Assembly: GCA_008973525.1 (NCBI GenBank) | Contig: WACJ01000060.1 | Location: 868,001-932,000 of the forward strand | DNA: 64,000 nt | Origin: Stenopsyche tienmushanensis | Lineage: Eukaryota > Arthropoda > Insecta > Trichoptera > Stenopsychidae | Direction of reading: 5' to 3' | Shown here: positions 11,906 to 25,490 of the stretch, piece after piece | How the letters are laid out: every line of letters begins with the position of its first letter | Position numbering within the stretch: position 1 is the stretch's first letter | The notes under the pieces: generated by a model | The model's database searches: none | The model's input: only the letters and a program-made list of their open reading frames with translations | What the model was told of the DNA's origin: nothing | Position numbers and translations under genes: made by a program

Positions 11906-14100
11906 GTTCTATGATTTATTCCAAAATTGTACATTGATTATTTATTTTCATCGTCAGTTTTAAGAAATAAGTTATTTATTATGTGCGATGAAAATTATAT
12001 GTGAAGTTGGAAAACTATTTCAATCAAAAGATCTTGATTATAATTTAAATACTCAAATATTTTTAAGAAATTCTCAATTTTCTAGAGTAGGGACAAATAG
12101 GGAAATCATACAAAATTTTAAGATTTCAGCTTTAAGATTCAATTAGCAACAAATATAAGATGTATCTACGACGTATGATTAAACATCTTTGGATTTAAAC
12201 CCAAGGTGTTTCAATTAAAGGTCTGATAGCTAAATCATAAGCTAATGATCAAATCAAAGACGTAATTATTTACAATGACTGTTTTAATACATCTCGAACT
12301 ATTAAATATAATCAACACATGTACACGATGAATTTAGCGCTGAATATATTTAGAATACATTAAGATAAAAATTAGGCATGTACCTATATATATCTAAACT
12401 GGTTTATCACTCAAATACAAGCAATTTTTCATAAATGCACCAAGTAGTTCCGGGTGCATAATCACTATTGTTTCATTATAAAAACGCAAATGTCTCAAGG
12501 ACATTTTGTCAACTTATTATGCATTTAATACGCAAGATATCAATCTGTAACCAAAAAACATGTCAAATTACGCCTGATCGTGCACGTAAGTTGCTTTATA
12601 AATAAAAATAGGTCACAAATTATTTTATTTTGACAATGTGAATTCATACATAATAGCTGTTGGTCAGATAAATAGATTAGCTGTCAATAGTCAACTGACA
12701 GTGTTAAAATATATATATTATGAGTGGGTTGAGTCTAATTCCAGTCACTCTATCAAATCATAATTCACAAATATTTTTTAATTTGTTTTTGAATCCGCCT
12801 GGATATTAGATTACGTTGATGAAATTTCTAAATTACGGTAAGGTTTCACATATGAATCAAAGACTTTGATATGCGATTCCGTTTATTAAGCAAAACGTTG
12901 CAGAGTAATCAAACAGTGGGGTTGCATTTATTGTCCACACGGTATCATCACTCTGTTGGATACATAATAAATACATCTCGGCAAATGAGAGTTGCACTTT
13001 CAACGCCAAGCCCCAACCTCAGGACCACCCATATCATGTCCTCATGATGAATAAATCTGCCCTCGGAGGAAATAATGCATAAGTCTCCGGCAGAGTGAGG
13101 TGACATTAAATAGAAAGAAACTCGTTTGTGATGGTGACAACCACTTAATCCATACTCCATTGCGAACGCTGCTAACTAACTGTTCATTACGCCATACGAT
13201 TTATCGCTAATTTATCCCTTTAAACTATGAATCAATTCGTAAACACCATAAATTGAATATAATATCGCGGATGGATGCATGCGAATAAGTGCTAATTTAT
13301 TATTGAAATCTGTGCAATCTTATAAAAATATACAGAGCTTGCATGGTGTTAAATTATTTAAACGCGTTGTCAAGCTGGTGTGGAAATATCAACCTTTTTG
13401 CAAAAATAATTTAATTCAACCAATAAAATGATATGCTTATGTGAGCTTAGAAGTTTGCTTGAATTGCGTTATTAATTGATACTAGTATGAAGCAAACCTG
13501 TAAGGAAATTATGTTCCATTTCAATATTATTAATCTGTCTTGCCTGACTTAATTAATCCGGATAATCAAGAAAATCAGGATAAATTAAGATCGAGAGGAT
13601 CAATTTAAAACATGATATTTACTCCTACTTTTGTATCTGCCAAATATTTTGATGTTATATAGTGAAAACCATCAACAATATAGGTTTGAACCAAAACCTT
13701 TACAATAAATATCAATACCAACAGAATAAATTCGATTCTCGATTTTCAAATATTTTTTTTCTATATAGATCAGAAAAAAGAGAAAACAGCTCAATGAAAA
13801 TCAGAACTTTCCTAGAGAATAAAATACTTCCATACAAAACCATATTAAAACCTATGTGAACATACGGGATACAGCGCTGTCTACAGTCCAAAGTGTTACA
13901 ATAGTCGACGATCTATGTTATGTGACAAATGACATAATAAACAGGAAACTAAACATATCCACAGTGAAACAGGAGATTGAAAACTATAGTCAAAAATATA
14001 TTAAACATACATCCCAATAGTCTAGGCAAAGAAATAATATCGTCATATCCAGTATACAAAAATAGTATATCATCAAATTAGCACAAGTCAGTTCCCGAGA
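11906..14100. other. AT-rich DNA with a small balanced block
   Basis: Mostly AT-rich without supported genes. About 12905-13170 is more balanced and holds a 70-codon minus-strand frame (12948-13160) whose translation is unrecognised. The block could be regulatory. Confidence 0.35.
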
Positions 14101-14134
14101 TGAATCATGCTTACATTTAACGTACACAACACTG

Positions 14135-14216
14135 CAATCGGACATATCCGTCATACCCATTTTGCATGGACTTTGGTCTTGACGGACATATACGTCATAT
14201 CCACTTAAGGGGTTAA
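14135..14216. mobile_element. Possible piggyBac-like terminal fragment next to TTAA
   Basis: At 14181-14216 a GACGGACATATACGTCATAT block is followed by CCACTTAAGGGGTTAA, ending in TTAA at 14213-14216. A related copy, GGACATATCCGTCATACCCA, starts at about 14139. piggyBac-superfamily elements insert at TTAA, and many insect ones have CCC(C)TT-type termini with repeated subterminal GACGGACATATACGTC-like motifs. I found no matching second end upstream, so this is either a solo end or chance. No transposase frame is visible. Confidence 0.35.
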
Positions 14217-17200
14217 AGAATGAAAGCTTACACGCGCCAACACCATAAATGACATAAAAATTATTAAATGTCCCTTGGATACATTGTCAGGTTGACTTAT
14301 TAAGATCAAATTATTATTAATAAAAGATTCAATCAATATTTTTTGGAGCAATATTTTTTTTAAAAAGGGGTAAGTATTTTAAACTTATTGCCTTCAGAGA
14401 CAGAAAAATAAGCTTTGAGCTTGAGCCTTGATCGATAGAATTCGTCTTCTTTCCACCGTCCTCGAGCTAACCATGTTCATACTTGAGCAAAAGGTTCATA
14501 GTCATTAAAATCCCTAAAGATTAAAATATAAGCATTTTTTAGATCATCCTCCACCTTTCCAATTAAAAAGTGTCATCTAACAGGACTCAAATCAAGGAAA
14601 AACCCAGTGTTCAACTGAACAAAAATTTATTAAATTCACTCCATGTAGTTGATCTAGAGAGTTTTTAAATTGATATCCAAATTATATATGATTTATTAGT
14701 ATTTTTAAAAATTAAATTAAATTTTCAGAAAAGTATATACGCAAAAATTAACAATTTACAACAAAAAAACTTTAGTGTTTTAGAACATAAGGAAATCGAT
14801 ATTTAAAAATTCTAAGCCGTCTTTAAAATGAATTAATTAATATGTTTGATTATTTAACTAAAAGATTTGTTCTACAATAGAAGAAGACAATATTCTACTT
14901 CTTCATCATTTATAAGTTACAAAAATAATATCGCATTGGATTTATTAAGCCAAATTGTATGCGGCAATCTTAAAATTGCTTAAAAAATACAAATATATTC
15001 ACTAGTTACATTTGAAAAATATAGTAATATATTATATCGATCTGATTTCTTTGATTAATAAAGTTGGGCAGGGCCGCTAATAATTCAAACGTATCGATAA
15101 CTTCGCAATTTATACATCCTATATCGCGCCTATAAAATCGCCCATGTGAACGGCAACGGATAACCGCGATATAAAAATCCTCCAAACGCAAGATTTATGT
15201 ACGATCAAATAAAAACACACGTGATTATCAATCATATTTCCATACGTATGGTTGTTGTATGAATTCACATATACTTTCCCGCAATAGAAATGAATGCTAG
15301 CAAGATGAAGTTCTTCGCCGAGGTCTGAATAGTCCAAGAAGCGCGTGGTATGAAGCATATTCATGATATGGTTCACGAATCATGTCACGATGTGTCATGC
15401 AGTTATCACGACAAAGGCTGTATATGCGGGATCCGAACCTCGCATTGCAAAGAGAGCATTGTTAATCACAGAGTTGCTACTCAAAAGATTTGAAATGCTG
15501 TAATATCACTTGACACATACGAGCGAGCACAGAGTCGATGCGCGGGCAAATAACGCACATTCCAGCAGCCTCCAGTGCCTCTTAACTTGTTGCAGGAATT
15601 CTTCTACAAGTATTTTTAAATTAATTTTATGATTATATTGTAATTTCTGATACTTTTATAGCGAGCGTACAAGAAATCAGCATTGTTTGCCGACTCCAAT
15701 GTATAAGGGAGGGAATCGATACCTTATATAAAATCGCTCCAAATCAGTATTATTCTTTGAAATTCTCGATGTTGATCCATTTAAAGACACCATTTAGAGA
15801 GTTGCTTTTAAATATCGAAGTAAAACAGGATTTTTTACGCTCGCTTCGTCCTCGAAGGCCGTCACCTAATATAGAAGCACCAGCACAAAAACCAACAACC
15901 CCGTGCGTCGATCGCGTGTCACTTCAATCCTGTTGGGAAATAATTACCGATTGATTCATTGCCAATAAAAGATCCAAGGTCGTTCTTTCACGCCGCAGGA
16001 TGTAAATGGTTTATCAATCTTTTCGGCGGTGTCCGTAAATCAAACACGGAGTGAAATGTCAAGATCATCCGAGAACAATACGAAGTATAAGAGTCCACGT
16101 CCAAAGCGGCCGCCGGATCGATGGTATCTTCGGCGAATATTTTTCGGTAAAAAGGTGCAAATAGGAACAAAAGAGGAAACAATTTCGTTTGAATGTCGCC
16201 CGAAAGGCAATCTTGACGTCCGCCCCATTACACGCTGTGCTGATTCCTTCTGATAAATCCATTTAAATTTCCACTTTGCGGATGAGCGGAGATCCGTCCA
16301 GGACAAACGGACCGCAAGAGCAACTCTTCCCAGTGATTCTGAAAGTGCTTCACAGGTAGAATACCTAATTGGGTAGGAACATTTCGACCTTCGAGGAGCA
16401 CAATTTTAAAGCTTATTTCTTCGTATGTAGAATTAATAGCAACAACGCGCTTGCTTGACGCGCTACTCTGCACCGCTCTCATAAACCAGACCGTAAATTA
16501 AAATTTCTGCAGCAATTAAAATTGTTAAAGCGTAAAATTGCAACTGATTGGACTTTAATTCAATCCACACTATGTTGTTAACAAACAAGAGTAAACTAGA
16601 CGAAGGAAATGCGCGGATATTACAATATGAAGTACGCCGTATAAAACGATCTTTGATCCGCAATTTCAACACTTAACATCTACGCTTTTGACATTCCTCG
16701 TCCAATTCATTTTAATTGTGACAACTTCCACATTTGTCTTAACAATTTAAGAGATCGTGTTAGCCAAAGCAAGAAATTACTGACATAATACCCTTAGAGA
16801 ACAAATACAACACGACAGTTTGGAATTTATTTTTCAACATAATTTAATACCGAATATCTTCATATAATATATTATTTTGTTGAAACTGTTTTGTTCTTAA
16901 ACTATGCATCTTTTTACATTGAAATCGTATGTCAACAACGAATATGTTAATGAGTTAATTTAATATCACTCAGAACGTTTGTCAATTGAATACCAAATTA
17001 ATATATACAAGGTAAGTGTGATACAAAATGAAAGAGAACAAGAAGATGATAATGAACTTATTAACAATCAGGAATATGAATGAAGCCTTGGAGTTCGAAT
17101 AATCCATATGCTCAAAATGCAGAATTATAATCGAAAATTTGAATAAAAACACGTCAAACACTTAATTATAGTGAAATGAAGTATTAAAAATGACAAGTAA

Positions 17201-17289
17201 TTTTGAAGATCACTTCAATATGAATAAAATAATTCTATGGCTGAATAAAGGCATTTCTAAATTAATATGGGGGGGTTTTTAAAAAGTCA
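14217..17289. promoter_or_regulatory. Intergenic DNA with a balanced block at 15.4-16.7 kb
   Basis: 14217-15000 is AT-rich and empty. From about 15400 to 16680 the composition is more balanced, with many CpG words (CGCGGGCAAATAACGC, AAAGCGGCCGCCGGATCG). Several overlapping 60-88-codon frames lie on both strands around 15757-16672. Their openness in all directions points to base composition, not coding. It is best treated as candidate regulatory DNA or an unrecognised exon-bearing block. Confidence 0.25.
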
Positions 17290-17469
17290 GTTATGAAATT
17301 TCTTATTAAAATAGCTCAAACCAAAGAAGATATTAAAAACATAATAACAGCTTACAAAGCGATTGATTTTTCATATTACAAAATTGAATTAAGATTAATT
17401 ATAATTAAATGAAGTATTTTTAATAGAATTGGAACCATTGAAGTTGACTCTTATACCATAATTCTTATA

Positions 17470-17850
17470 AGAGTATTGTAAAACGAACACTCTATAAATG
17501 TGCCATCAAAGCAATTTATAACTGCTCAATGACGATCCGAAATTTGATGACGCCTGATAAAGCTTAGATCTATTATAAAAAATCTGAAACTATGCAATAG
17601 AAACAATAAAATCAAATTAAATCTGCTGGTAAGGCATTTATCTGTTTTCTAGAATAATAAAGGACAAGAGCTGGTAAAATTCCAATAACAGAATAGACTC
17701 ATGCCTACGTTTATTTGCGAGATGCCATCAACAAAAAAGGGTGAAGAAATCTCTCAAAGATATACCGTTCTTGTATGACAATGCACGAATGCACACGTCT
17801 GCTAAAATTTAGGCTGTCATATATTAATATGGGTTCAATATCTAAACCAA
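17470..17850 (+). pseudogene. Strongly decayed mariner-type transposase fossil
   Basis: Forward-strand translations give a colinear, frameshifted match to the middle of mariner-type transposases. In order they show MCHQSNL-LLNDDPKF (about 17500-17550), a PDKA-stop-IYY piece where GDE(A/T)WI and the first catalytic Asp are expected, KSETMQ, KSAGKAF (about 17619-17640), LRDAINKKG and LSK, then FLYDNARMHTSAKI (about 17765-17805), which holds the second catalytic Asp. A YGFNI piece follows. In the family these correspond to 'LNDDPNFL..VITGDE.WI...E.K.QS', 'KSAGKVM', 'RDAIKKKR..LSK' and 'LFLHDNAR.HTS'. The third catalytic region is no longer readable. There are several in-frame stops and at least two frame changes. 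A KFLIKIAQTKEDI-like piece at about 17294-17335 may be the N-terminus, but that is weak. Terminal inverted repeats were not found. Confidence 0.6.
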
Positions 17851-17982
17851 GCATAAAACTAAGTAATTGGGAGTCTGTTGAATACTCTACGTATAATCTA
17901 TAATTTAAAATAAACTATATTACTGCACAAATAAAGATTGTGGAAACATTTTTACAGTGGCAATAAATAAAGGCAATATCAA

Positions 17983-18075
17983 TCATTTCGATCGATCGTC
18001 TCGATCCAGGTTTACTCTGATCTCTGAATCTGAAAAATGATATGCTGGAACGAGCTATAAAGACGATCAGGTTCG
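17983..18075 (+). repeat. Dispersed repeat A, copy 1
   Basis: This stretch shares the words TCGATCGAT, CTCGATCCAGGTT and TGAATCTGAAAAA, in the same order and spacing, with 30512-30605, and more weakly with 39680-39832. It begins about 130 bases after the mariner fossil. It has no coding potential and its class is unknown; it could be a SINE-like or MITE-like remnant. Confidence 0.5.
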
Positions 18076-21000
18076 ATTATGATGTACGATGTGATAAATC
18101 TATGTTAAAATCAATGGAAAATCATAATATTAAGATAATTTATCCCTAGTAAAGTATCTTGTGGAAATGGCTTTAATCTGATGGGACCTTAAATGTATAC
18201 AGATTTCTTTAAAAATTTATTCCATATGTAAATCTTCCCTTAAATTTAATTATATTAAAATCATTATTAACACGTTTTATCTTAAAATATACCATATGCG
18301 AATTCATTAAAATCATCTACGTCAGCGAAGATTCCACATCATTTACCACAAGCGCTATCGTACGTTATTTTGATAGACTTCTTAATTGCAGGTCTTTTGT
18401 ACGACTCCCAAGCCAACGTTTAACAGTTATACTTATTACCATACGAATCGATTTCCAATCACACTAAAGCCAAATTAAATGAGGCATTTCTGCAGATTGT
18501 TTCCGTTGCGTCGAAGCATTCCGATCGGGAGGCAATCAACGTTTGCAATCAAATAACCTAAATTAATTTTCCACTCGGGCGGAATTTCACGCGGTCTGCG
18601 ACAAATTACGTCTAAACTGTGAATTTCGCCCTGAAGAATCGCTAATTAAATACGACTGCACAAAAAGCATCAGCGGATATTAAATGTGCCCTTTTGTGGT
18701 TCAACGTCTGCTTTGTACGTCCGTTAGCGGACCGGAGCGAAATTAGAGAAAAGGGATCACAAAGACGCTCCATAGCGAATCACAAAAACAAAGCTTTAAG
18801 ACTAGAGAACAAACACAAAAAGAAGAAATAAGCGACGAATGTCAAAAATTGAAACGCTCCGACGACGCGACAAAAAGAGCAGCAGAAAGGTTTGATGCTT
18901 ACGTGCGTTCATATCGCTCGAGATTCATAGGAAATCCAGCCTTATTCTTATGCCAATGACATTATTCTATTTCAAATAGCATTAACAGTTTAGACAATTG
19001 TTCCTACTAAAGATTAGGGCGATTATTCACGGTAGACGACATTACAAATTTAATTTCTTACATCACCTTTTACTTCATGTTTTTGGGCAGGGACATTTAG
19101 CTGCAAACGTAGCATGCTGTTGCATTTTCTACGTTCACTAAGCGGTGTAGGAAATGTCACATTTTAATTTGTGGCCCACGTTTGTTTTTGCAGACAAGCG
19201 ATTATAGCAAATAGCAAATGTTTAAATCATATTTGAACATGATCCTATAAATCAATTGATTGATCTTTTAATAATGCGAGCTTAATTTATGCGCACAACG
19301 TTAAAAATAATGCGCCTTGTCTTAACCTTTGCTGCCATACCAATAAAGGTTTTCGAATCAATCAAATTAATTTATTCCAACGCGCTCTGCAAAACTGTCA
19401 AAAATCCAACGAAAAAATATCACAGCAAATATTTAACTGAGCAAAGTCAAAACACATATGCAATCCGTCGTTAAATACATAAATCTTACAAATTCATCAG
19501 TATTTGACATGCTCACTTGGGCGGCTTTTGGGTGAATCATTCTTAAATAAATAAATATTTATTTTTAAAAAAAACTGTCTTTTATACAACACAGACATTA
19601 TTTATAACAGTTACTCTTCGCTAGACATCATTGAACAGTACATTGAACCACCACAATATTTTCTGGAAGATCGCGTTTTAAAAGTGGCAACATTATCCGA
19701 TTGATCGATGAATAATGGTTCAATAATATAGTAACGTTTACACCCAAGTACGTGTTTTGCGAACATTCAATCCAAATCGTGTGAAATATTTTTAACTCGT
19801 CGACTTTTATTGAGCCATTTGTTTGATTGCGAAAGATACCACCTAAGTCGAAGGAAAGATGATGCAGATTTTTTCCCGACATTCAAACAATGAAATCAAA
19901 AACTGAGCTGTAATACAATATAATCTGTAGAAACTCTTAACATCAATATGATCTAATTAAAGTGACAAAGCTGATTCTTTCTCATGTACTCATTTATAAC
20001 AATTTTTGAGAACCTTTACAATCAAATTCTCGCACTACAACTTTAGCTGGCGTTTATTTAACAATAATTGACGCAAACTACTTGTAGACTAAATTAGTAA
20101 ATCAATCATCCAAATCTTTTCAACAGAGATCTTTCTCATTTTCAAATTCGCAAAAGTAAGAGCAATTATAGAATGCTGCACTACTTTGAAAAAAAAAGAA
20201 CTTCGCTCCATATACTCGATAGAGCCAATAAAATCAACATGGTCTTCTCAAACAGTTTTCAACACTTTGCAAAGAAATCTACTTTTGACACGTTCACTTA
20301 GGTAATTCAATGGTTGAGCATTTACAAAAAATACTCAAAAATCCAGGCTGCTTTTAAAGTCAAGAGCATGCTTCAATTACATAATTATTTGGGCTCGCAA
20401 AAATAGTCATTCAATTCTATTAAGAGTCCATGCTTTCATTATAAACTTAGAATGTTGATAACAATAAGCTGTAAATTGTTGTGTGTTGTATGCCACACCT
20501 CATGAGCTAGGATTATTACAATTTATTGAAGCAATTTAAAACTTTCAGATGTTTTAACTACTTCAGCAATTTCTAGTGTTTATAATATTCAAAGTTGTGA
20601 GTATGAAAATTGAGAAAATTCAGCGAGCAATTACCCGCAACAACAATGCATTTGACAGCGCAATAAACAATACCGGGTCGCCTTGTTTACAACTTTCAAA
20701 GTTCAATTATTTCAACACGAATAAATAACAAATACAAATTGTTTAAACTGCGTTATAAAATGTTTATACACCACAAAATCGCTGTTTCAATTTCACAATA
20801 AATACACCATGGCATAGTTCCGATTACAAATCATCTGATACACGCCACGCAGATGGAGGAGACCTATGCATCAGCATAACTTACCTTGGAATTAATTTTA
20901 TCTATGGGATCACGGAGAGCATACCTGGTGGCTATAATATACAAAAAGAGATACTTGTTTACTGAAAGCTTCATAAAACAATAAAAAATGTAACTGGTTT

Positions 21001-22419
21001 TCGTTATTAGCTGTTAATTTGTCGGAACGCTCGGTTATGACCGCGTGTTTTTTGATCTAATCGAATTTATTGCTTTGTATAATTGCGAAATCGATAGACA
21101 TGTGCCAATAACTAAAGGTAAAAACCAATATTGTAAAAATATAAATCTCACCGGAAAAGTTACGAATCTCCCGCATAAAATTTCATATCTGTTGTAAATC
21201 TTTCGATTTTAGTGTGTTCGCAAGGCGACTCGCTCACAGCTGGTGTCTATTACGACACACGCAAATTTCATATTTTTCAAAATGTCGACCGCAGAAATTA
21301 TGTTACTTTTTGAAATCTATAGCTTGGATTTATGAATTTGAACAAAAAAAATTGGAATCCTATAAAAATGTACAAATAACTTCCGTGAAGATTCGCAATA
21401 AAAGCAGTTAATTTAATTTACATAGTCATCCTGTCACGCACCATTGCTGCTATGTTGTTCATAATGCTTGGGAAAGTTATGCATTTTTTTTTACAATTCC
21501 GATTATAAATAACAATTTTAAATATTTTTTACTTCGGTATTGATGTTTGATGAAAAAATATATTTGATTAAGATGTTGCTAAATTGCCTTCCAAAATTAT
21601 GATCGCAAGATTATGTTTTTATTATGATAATAATAATTTACTTCGTATGTTTATCAATAAATATATGAATTCTAAAAAGAATATTGCTAATAAATGTGAT
21701 TAATCTATACGTACTATAAGAAACACTAAAAAATCATTTGATCTAAAATCGATCGCTCATAATACACAAAAAAGTAATAGTTGAAACTAAATGTTCATTT
21801 AATAAGTAAGCGAATCGATATTGTCCAAAATCATCGTTTAAGCTAACAATATATTCATTTAAAAAATCAAATTATTAAATTCTTCTGTAATATGTTTGTC
21901 ATCTGACATACGTATGTCGTTTGTATTTCAGTGGGAACGCAATAAAAATAAAACACTGGTGTTGACGAGACAAGCCAAGGTATTCTATATGAATAAACTC
22001 TATAAGGACCAAATTCGCAAAACGATGCATGAAATATATAAAAAAATGTTAGTTGGAGGAGTTATTCGCTTCTCCTTCGCCAAACTTATGAATTATGTTT
22101 AAATTTTTTAGCATAAGTAAAAAATAATTCTGTGGTATATAGTGAGTTGCTTGAAAACGACTATTTGGAAAATATTTTAATTAAGCATTGATATGTTTAT
22201 TCTTATAGCGTTTTTATGAAAGGATCAACACGAAAAGACAAATAAACGCAGTAATTAACTTTTTTTAATAACCCTTTTTATGGACCCATTGCAGACCATT
22301 TTTTTAGCATATATATTAGGATGGTCCTTATTTTTCGACTTTTAAAAAATTAGGTGGTCATCACATCATATGATTTTCTGCCCTAAAAAATGAATACGTG
22401 TTTTTTTAAGGTGTTAGAA
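18076..22419. other. AT-rich DNA with a balanced block at 18.47-18.79 kb
   Basis: About 18470-18790 is CpG-richer (CGGGCGGAATTTCACGCGG, GTCCGTTAGCGGACCGG) and may be regulatory. The short inverted repeat GTCCG...CGGAC lies at about 18719-18733. The remainder is AT-rich. Frames at 19628-19882 (-), 21214-21411 (+) and 21896-22102 (+) are 65-84 codons and unrecognised. Confidence 0.35.
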
Positions 22420-22660
22420 GTCACTACTAGGGAATCCAATCCCTGACAGTTTTAGGTGCTCATGAATCCCGGGATTAGTAAACGTAATTCCGAAAAATTC
22501 GGGATTAAAATTTTTATATAACAAAAATCGTACAACTCACCAGCACGATGAAGGTTACTAAATCGAGACATTCCCGCCGAAATCTGGACGCTTGGAACCA
22601 GTGGCGTAACTACTAATTGGCTAGCTTAAACGACGCCTAGGGGCAGAAATAGTCCAATCT
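22420..22660. mobile_element. Possible hAT-like or other DNA-transposon debris
   Basis: A CACTACTAGGGAATCCAATC word (about 22423-22442) is followed by AATCCCGGGATT, a 12-bp palindrome, and a further TTCGGGATT. GGGATT/CCCGGGAT repeats are common near hAT termini. At 22599 a CAGTGGCGTAACTAC word looks like the start of another DNA-transposon end. I could not pair either with an opposite end or a target duplication, so element boundaries are not defined. Confidence 0.25.
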
Positions 22661-22690
22661 ATGTATATATGTATACAGTATATGTATGTT
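22658..22690 (+). repeat. TATG/TATA microsatellite-like tract
   Basis: An imperfect run of TATGTATA and TATGTATG words follows the transposon-like CAGTGGCG fragment. It is ordinary simple sequence. Confidence 0.6.
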
Positions 22691-25049
22691 TTTCAAATTG
22701 TTATATTAACATTTCCCTACCGGTGATGTATTTACTACACCTCAACTCTAATAATGGGAATATCGATATGAAATATCATAGATACGGGCTTCAAAATTTT
22801 TGTATTCCTCCGTAATATAATTACGAATCACATCAAAGTATTATAATAAATAAATATTCATCTGCAGCGACGGAAAAAAATATTTTTTTGGGAAATGTGA
22901 AAAAAAATACTTGAACCCATGATGATTGAGTTACGAATACCACTGTTAATCACAGGACTACCGACGAATACATAAATTTATTTGCATAATTTCAAATATT
23001 TCATTATTAAATATACCTGGAATACATTAACTAATGAATTACAGACATCAAATTACTAGTTGAATTAACAAAATAAAAAATTAGATAAAACTCTCCATCG
23101 TGCAGTATTATATTTTTTAAATTCAAGATATTTATCCTACTGCACATCATTTTGGTACTAGATTAATTAAAAAGGTAATTTGAATATGCAAATACATTGC
23201 TGTATGTCTAAATAATTTGGATGTACATGGTTCGTATAAATATTTTAAAAAAATATGTATTGAATGCATTCAAATTTCACATTTATATCACGATCTTGAA
23301 TTAACAATATGATGTTGTCATATATTTCACAAAGGCTCCGAGAAGAAATATTACGCTTGGAATTCCTTACTAAAATGGAAGTCAGGAAACTTTGACCTTT
23401 GCGGTAACAAAGCAAAGAAATTGAGTATGAAATTAAGTCCAACCACGTCGGTCATCATGTCGTTTTAGCCAAACTTCAATAGCATAAGAATTTTATCTTG
23501 ATTGAGCTCCTGAACAATTGCGGTTTAAGGTCATGTCGTCATAGCCACAATGCAAAGAAGAATCCCAGACAAAATTAGCCGATTCAAACGAACAGTATGA
23601 ATCTTTCTTTGCACTTTGTTAAATTCACAGGAGTCCAAATTTCGAAAGGATTATGCAAATTACAACGTTAATCATGTCGAAATAATTTTAATGGGATTTT
23701 AATACTGCAATCAAAATTTGTTCTCGAGGCATCTTGTATCATGCTGCTCCCAGTGATTTATTATCTAAATCAAATACCAATCCAACACGCGAAATTTGGT
23801 TACATCACGTGGAAAGCGTTTTTTACGCACACCGCAATGACACCATAAAATCCGCCCGAAATATGATTGCAGAGATCAGGATTTATGTAAAATACGATTT
23901 ATTTTATGGCGATATTATGCGTTCGTTTTTATTTTTTGACATGAGATAACGCTCAACGGAACATGCTAATGCCCAATGTGAGAAATGTGTCCGTTTCTCA
24001 TACTAATTAGAAGGAAAAATGTAAATGGATGCCATGAGAACTGTGACATTTTACGTCCATGTTTGTTTTAGTACGCGATTGCACAACTTGCGATTAAAAA
24101 ATTTTAATGGCCCTCAAAACGCTTGCATAATTAACTGACCACCTATCTGAGAATTTTCTACATTTCAAGACTCTACAAAAATGAAAGTCTTTCCAGGAGA
24201 AAACGTAAATTTATGATCAAATATTTTCCTCCGGGCATTATCGATATTTGACGGCAATTTAAGCTACTAAATGAACTGAGCAATAATCGACAAAATTTAT
24301 GAAATTAGCATATATTTTTTTCCTGTCGGACGTGCAATTAATTCTTTGGTGCTTAATTTCTTACCTAATAAATAAAATGCGTAATCAAACTAAACAAACG
24401 GACCAAAAAAACACATTCACTAATTTGTTGAACAATAATTTACTTATGTTTCAATAACTCAAAATTGAACTGGATGACAAATTGTCTCACGAGCAAAAGT
24501 GGCCATTCACATCTCAATTTATTGTATGTGGTCGACTTTCTCTCTCATTCATACGCACTTAACAACCGATATATCATCGACAGCCAATAAGTAGGATTGT
24601 AGTTCACCACAATTTAAAAAAAAAACAACATTTTTTGGCAAAGTATTCGCTTTTTTCTGTTCTTTAAAGGGTCGTACTCTGTTTGTACTTATATTTTTCT
24701 CCATTTCACACAATGGAAATTATTAGCTAAATTATTAAGTTATGTTTGTGAAATATACAATAAAGTAGTCAATCGTCTACTGGTGGCTATATGTACGTAT
24801 ATGTGCGAAAGAGACAGAGAGACTATAAACGATTCTCCCTCTCTTTTCCAAGTTTCACTTTTCGTCTCGTTCAGTCCAGATTGTCCTACCGCGCCTATGG
24901 AATTTTCACTTCGAAAATCATTAGGAGGATGTATGCCATTATAGTTCTAGGTGCAGTATAAAATTAAAGTTGATGGAGAGGATTGAAGCAGCGAACGAAC
25001 AGGGCCGTTATACATATGATAAGTGGAGCGGGTATTTATTTTAATACAG
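22691..25049. other. AT-rich DNA without supported genes
   Basis: Nothing gene-like can be supported. A slightly more balanced patch at about 23730-24080 holds a 71-codon forward frame (23734-23949) with no recognisable features. A TATGTACGTATATGTGCGAAAGAGACAGAGAG-type simple-sequence patch lies at about 24788-24823. Confidence 0.4.
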
Positions 25050-25490
25050 CTCGTTAATTTAGTATATTGTCAACATGGACCAGAGCGGTTGGTCGCCAAC
25101 GCCAGGGCCTGTTAAGCGAGGGTATCTTTGGCACTAATTGTAGTGATATTCAATCAGGTGTGTTCCTCGGGGCTACCTGATGATGCACCCGGACGATGTC
25201 TCGCTCCGCCGGCAGGACCGCTAATTACTATTATTAGGAGCCTCGCTCCAGATGAAACGGCGGCTCCACGAATAAATTCTGCACTCGTCCCACCACTGAC
25301 GCACTTATCCAGAATTTCAGACCGTCGTTTTCCTGGACGTGATTCATCGAAAAATACTATAAAATTTAAGACCCGCCCGCCTCAGTCTAGGTCTCGATTC
25401 ATTCATTTTGATCGCTTCAATGGGCAGTTGGAATTCGAAAGGTTTTCGGGGTTAACGCATACGCCAAAATTTATTGACTTGTAACTCAAG
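25050..25490 (+). other. GC- and CpG-rich block, possible exon or promoter
   Basis: This is one of the sharpest composition changes in the window. A forward frame of 118 codons (25128-25484) is open. Two other short forward readings also look coding-like: ATG at 25075 gives MDQSGWSPTPGPVKRGYLWH and then stops, and about 25158-25225 gives VPRGYLMMHPDDVSLRRQ and then stops. An AATACAG acceptor-like word precedes the first at about 25042-25048, and a TTCAATCAGGTGTG acceptor- and donor-like word precedes the second at about 25150-25163. The minus strand is also largely open. No frame is long enough, or familiar enough, to call a protein. The block may be a 5' exon with a CpG-rich core, a conserved regulatory element, or an exon of a small unknown gene. 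Confidence 0.3.

Noticed and set aside
22599..22650. A defined transposon starting at CAGTGGCGTAAC
   Set aside because: No matching opposite end or target duplication was found, so only low-confidence debris was listed.
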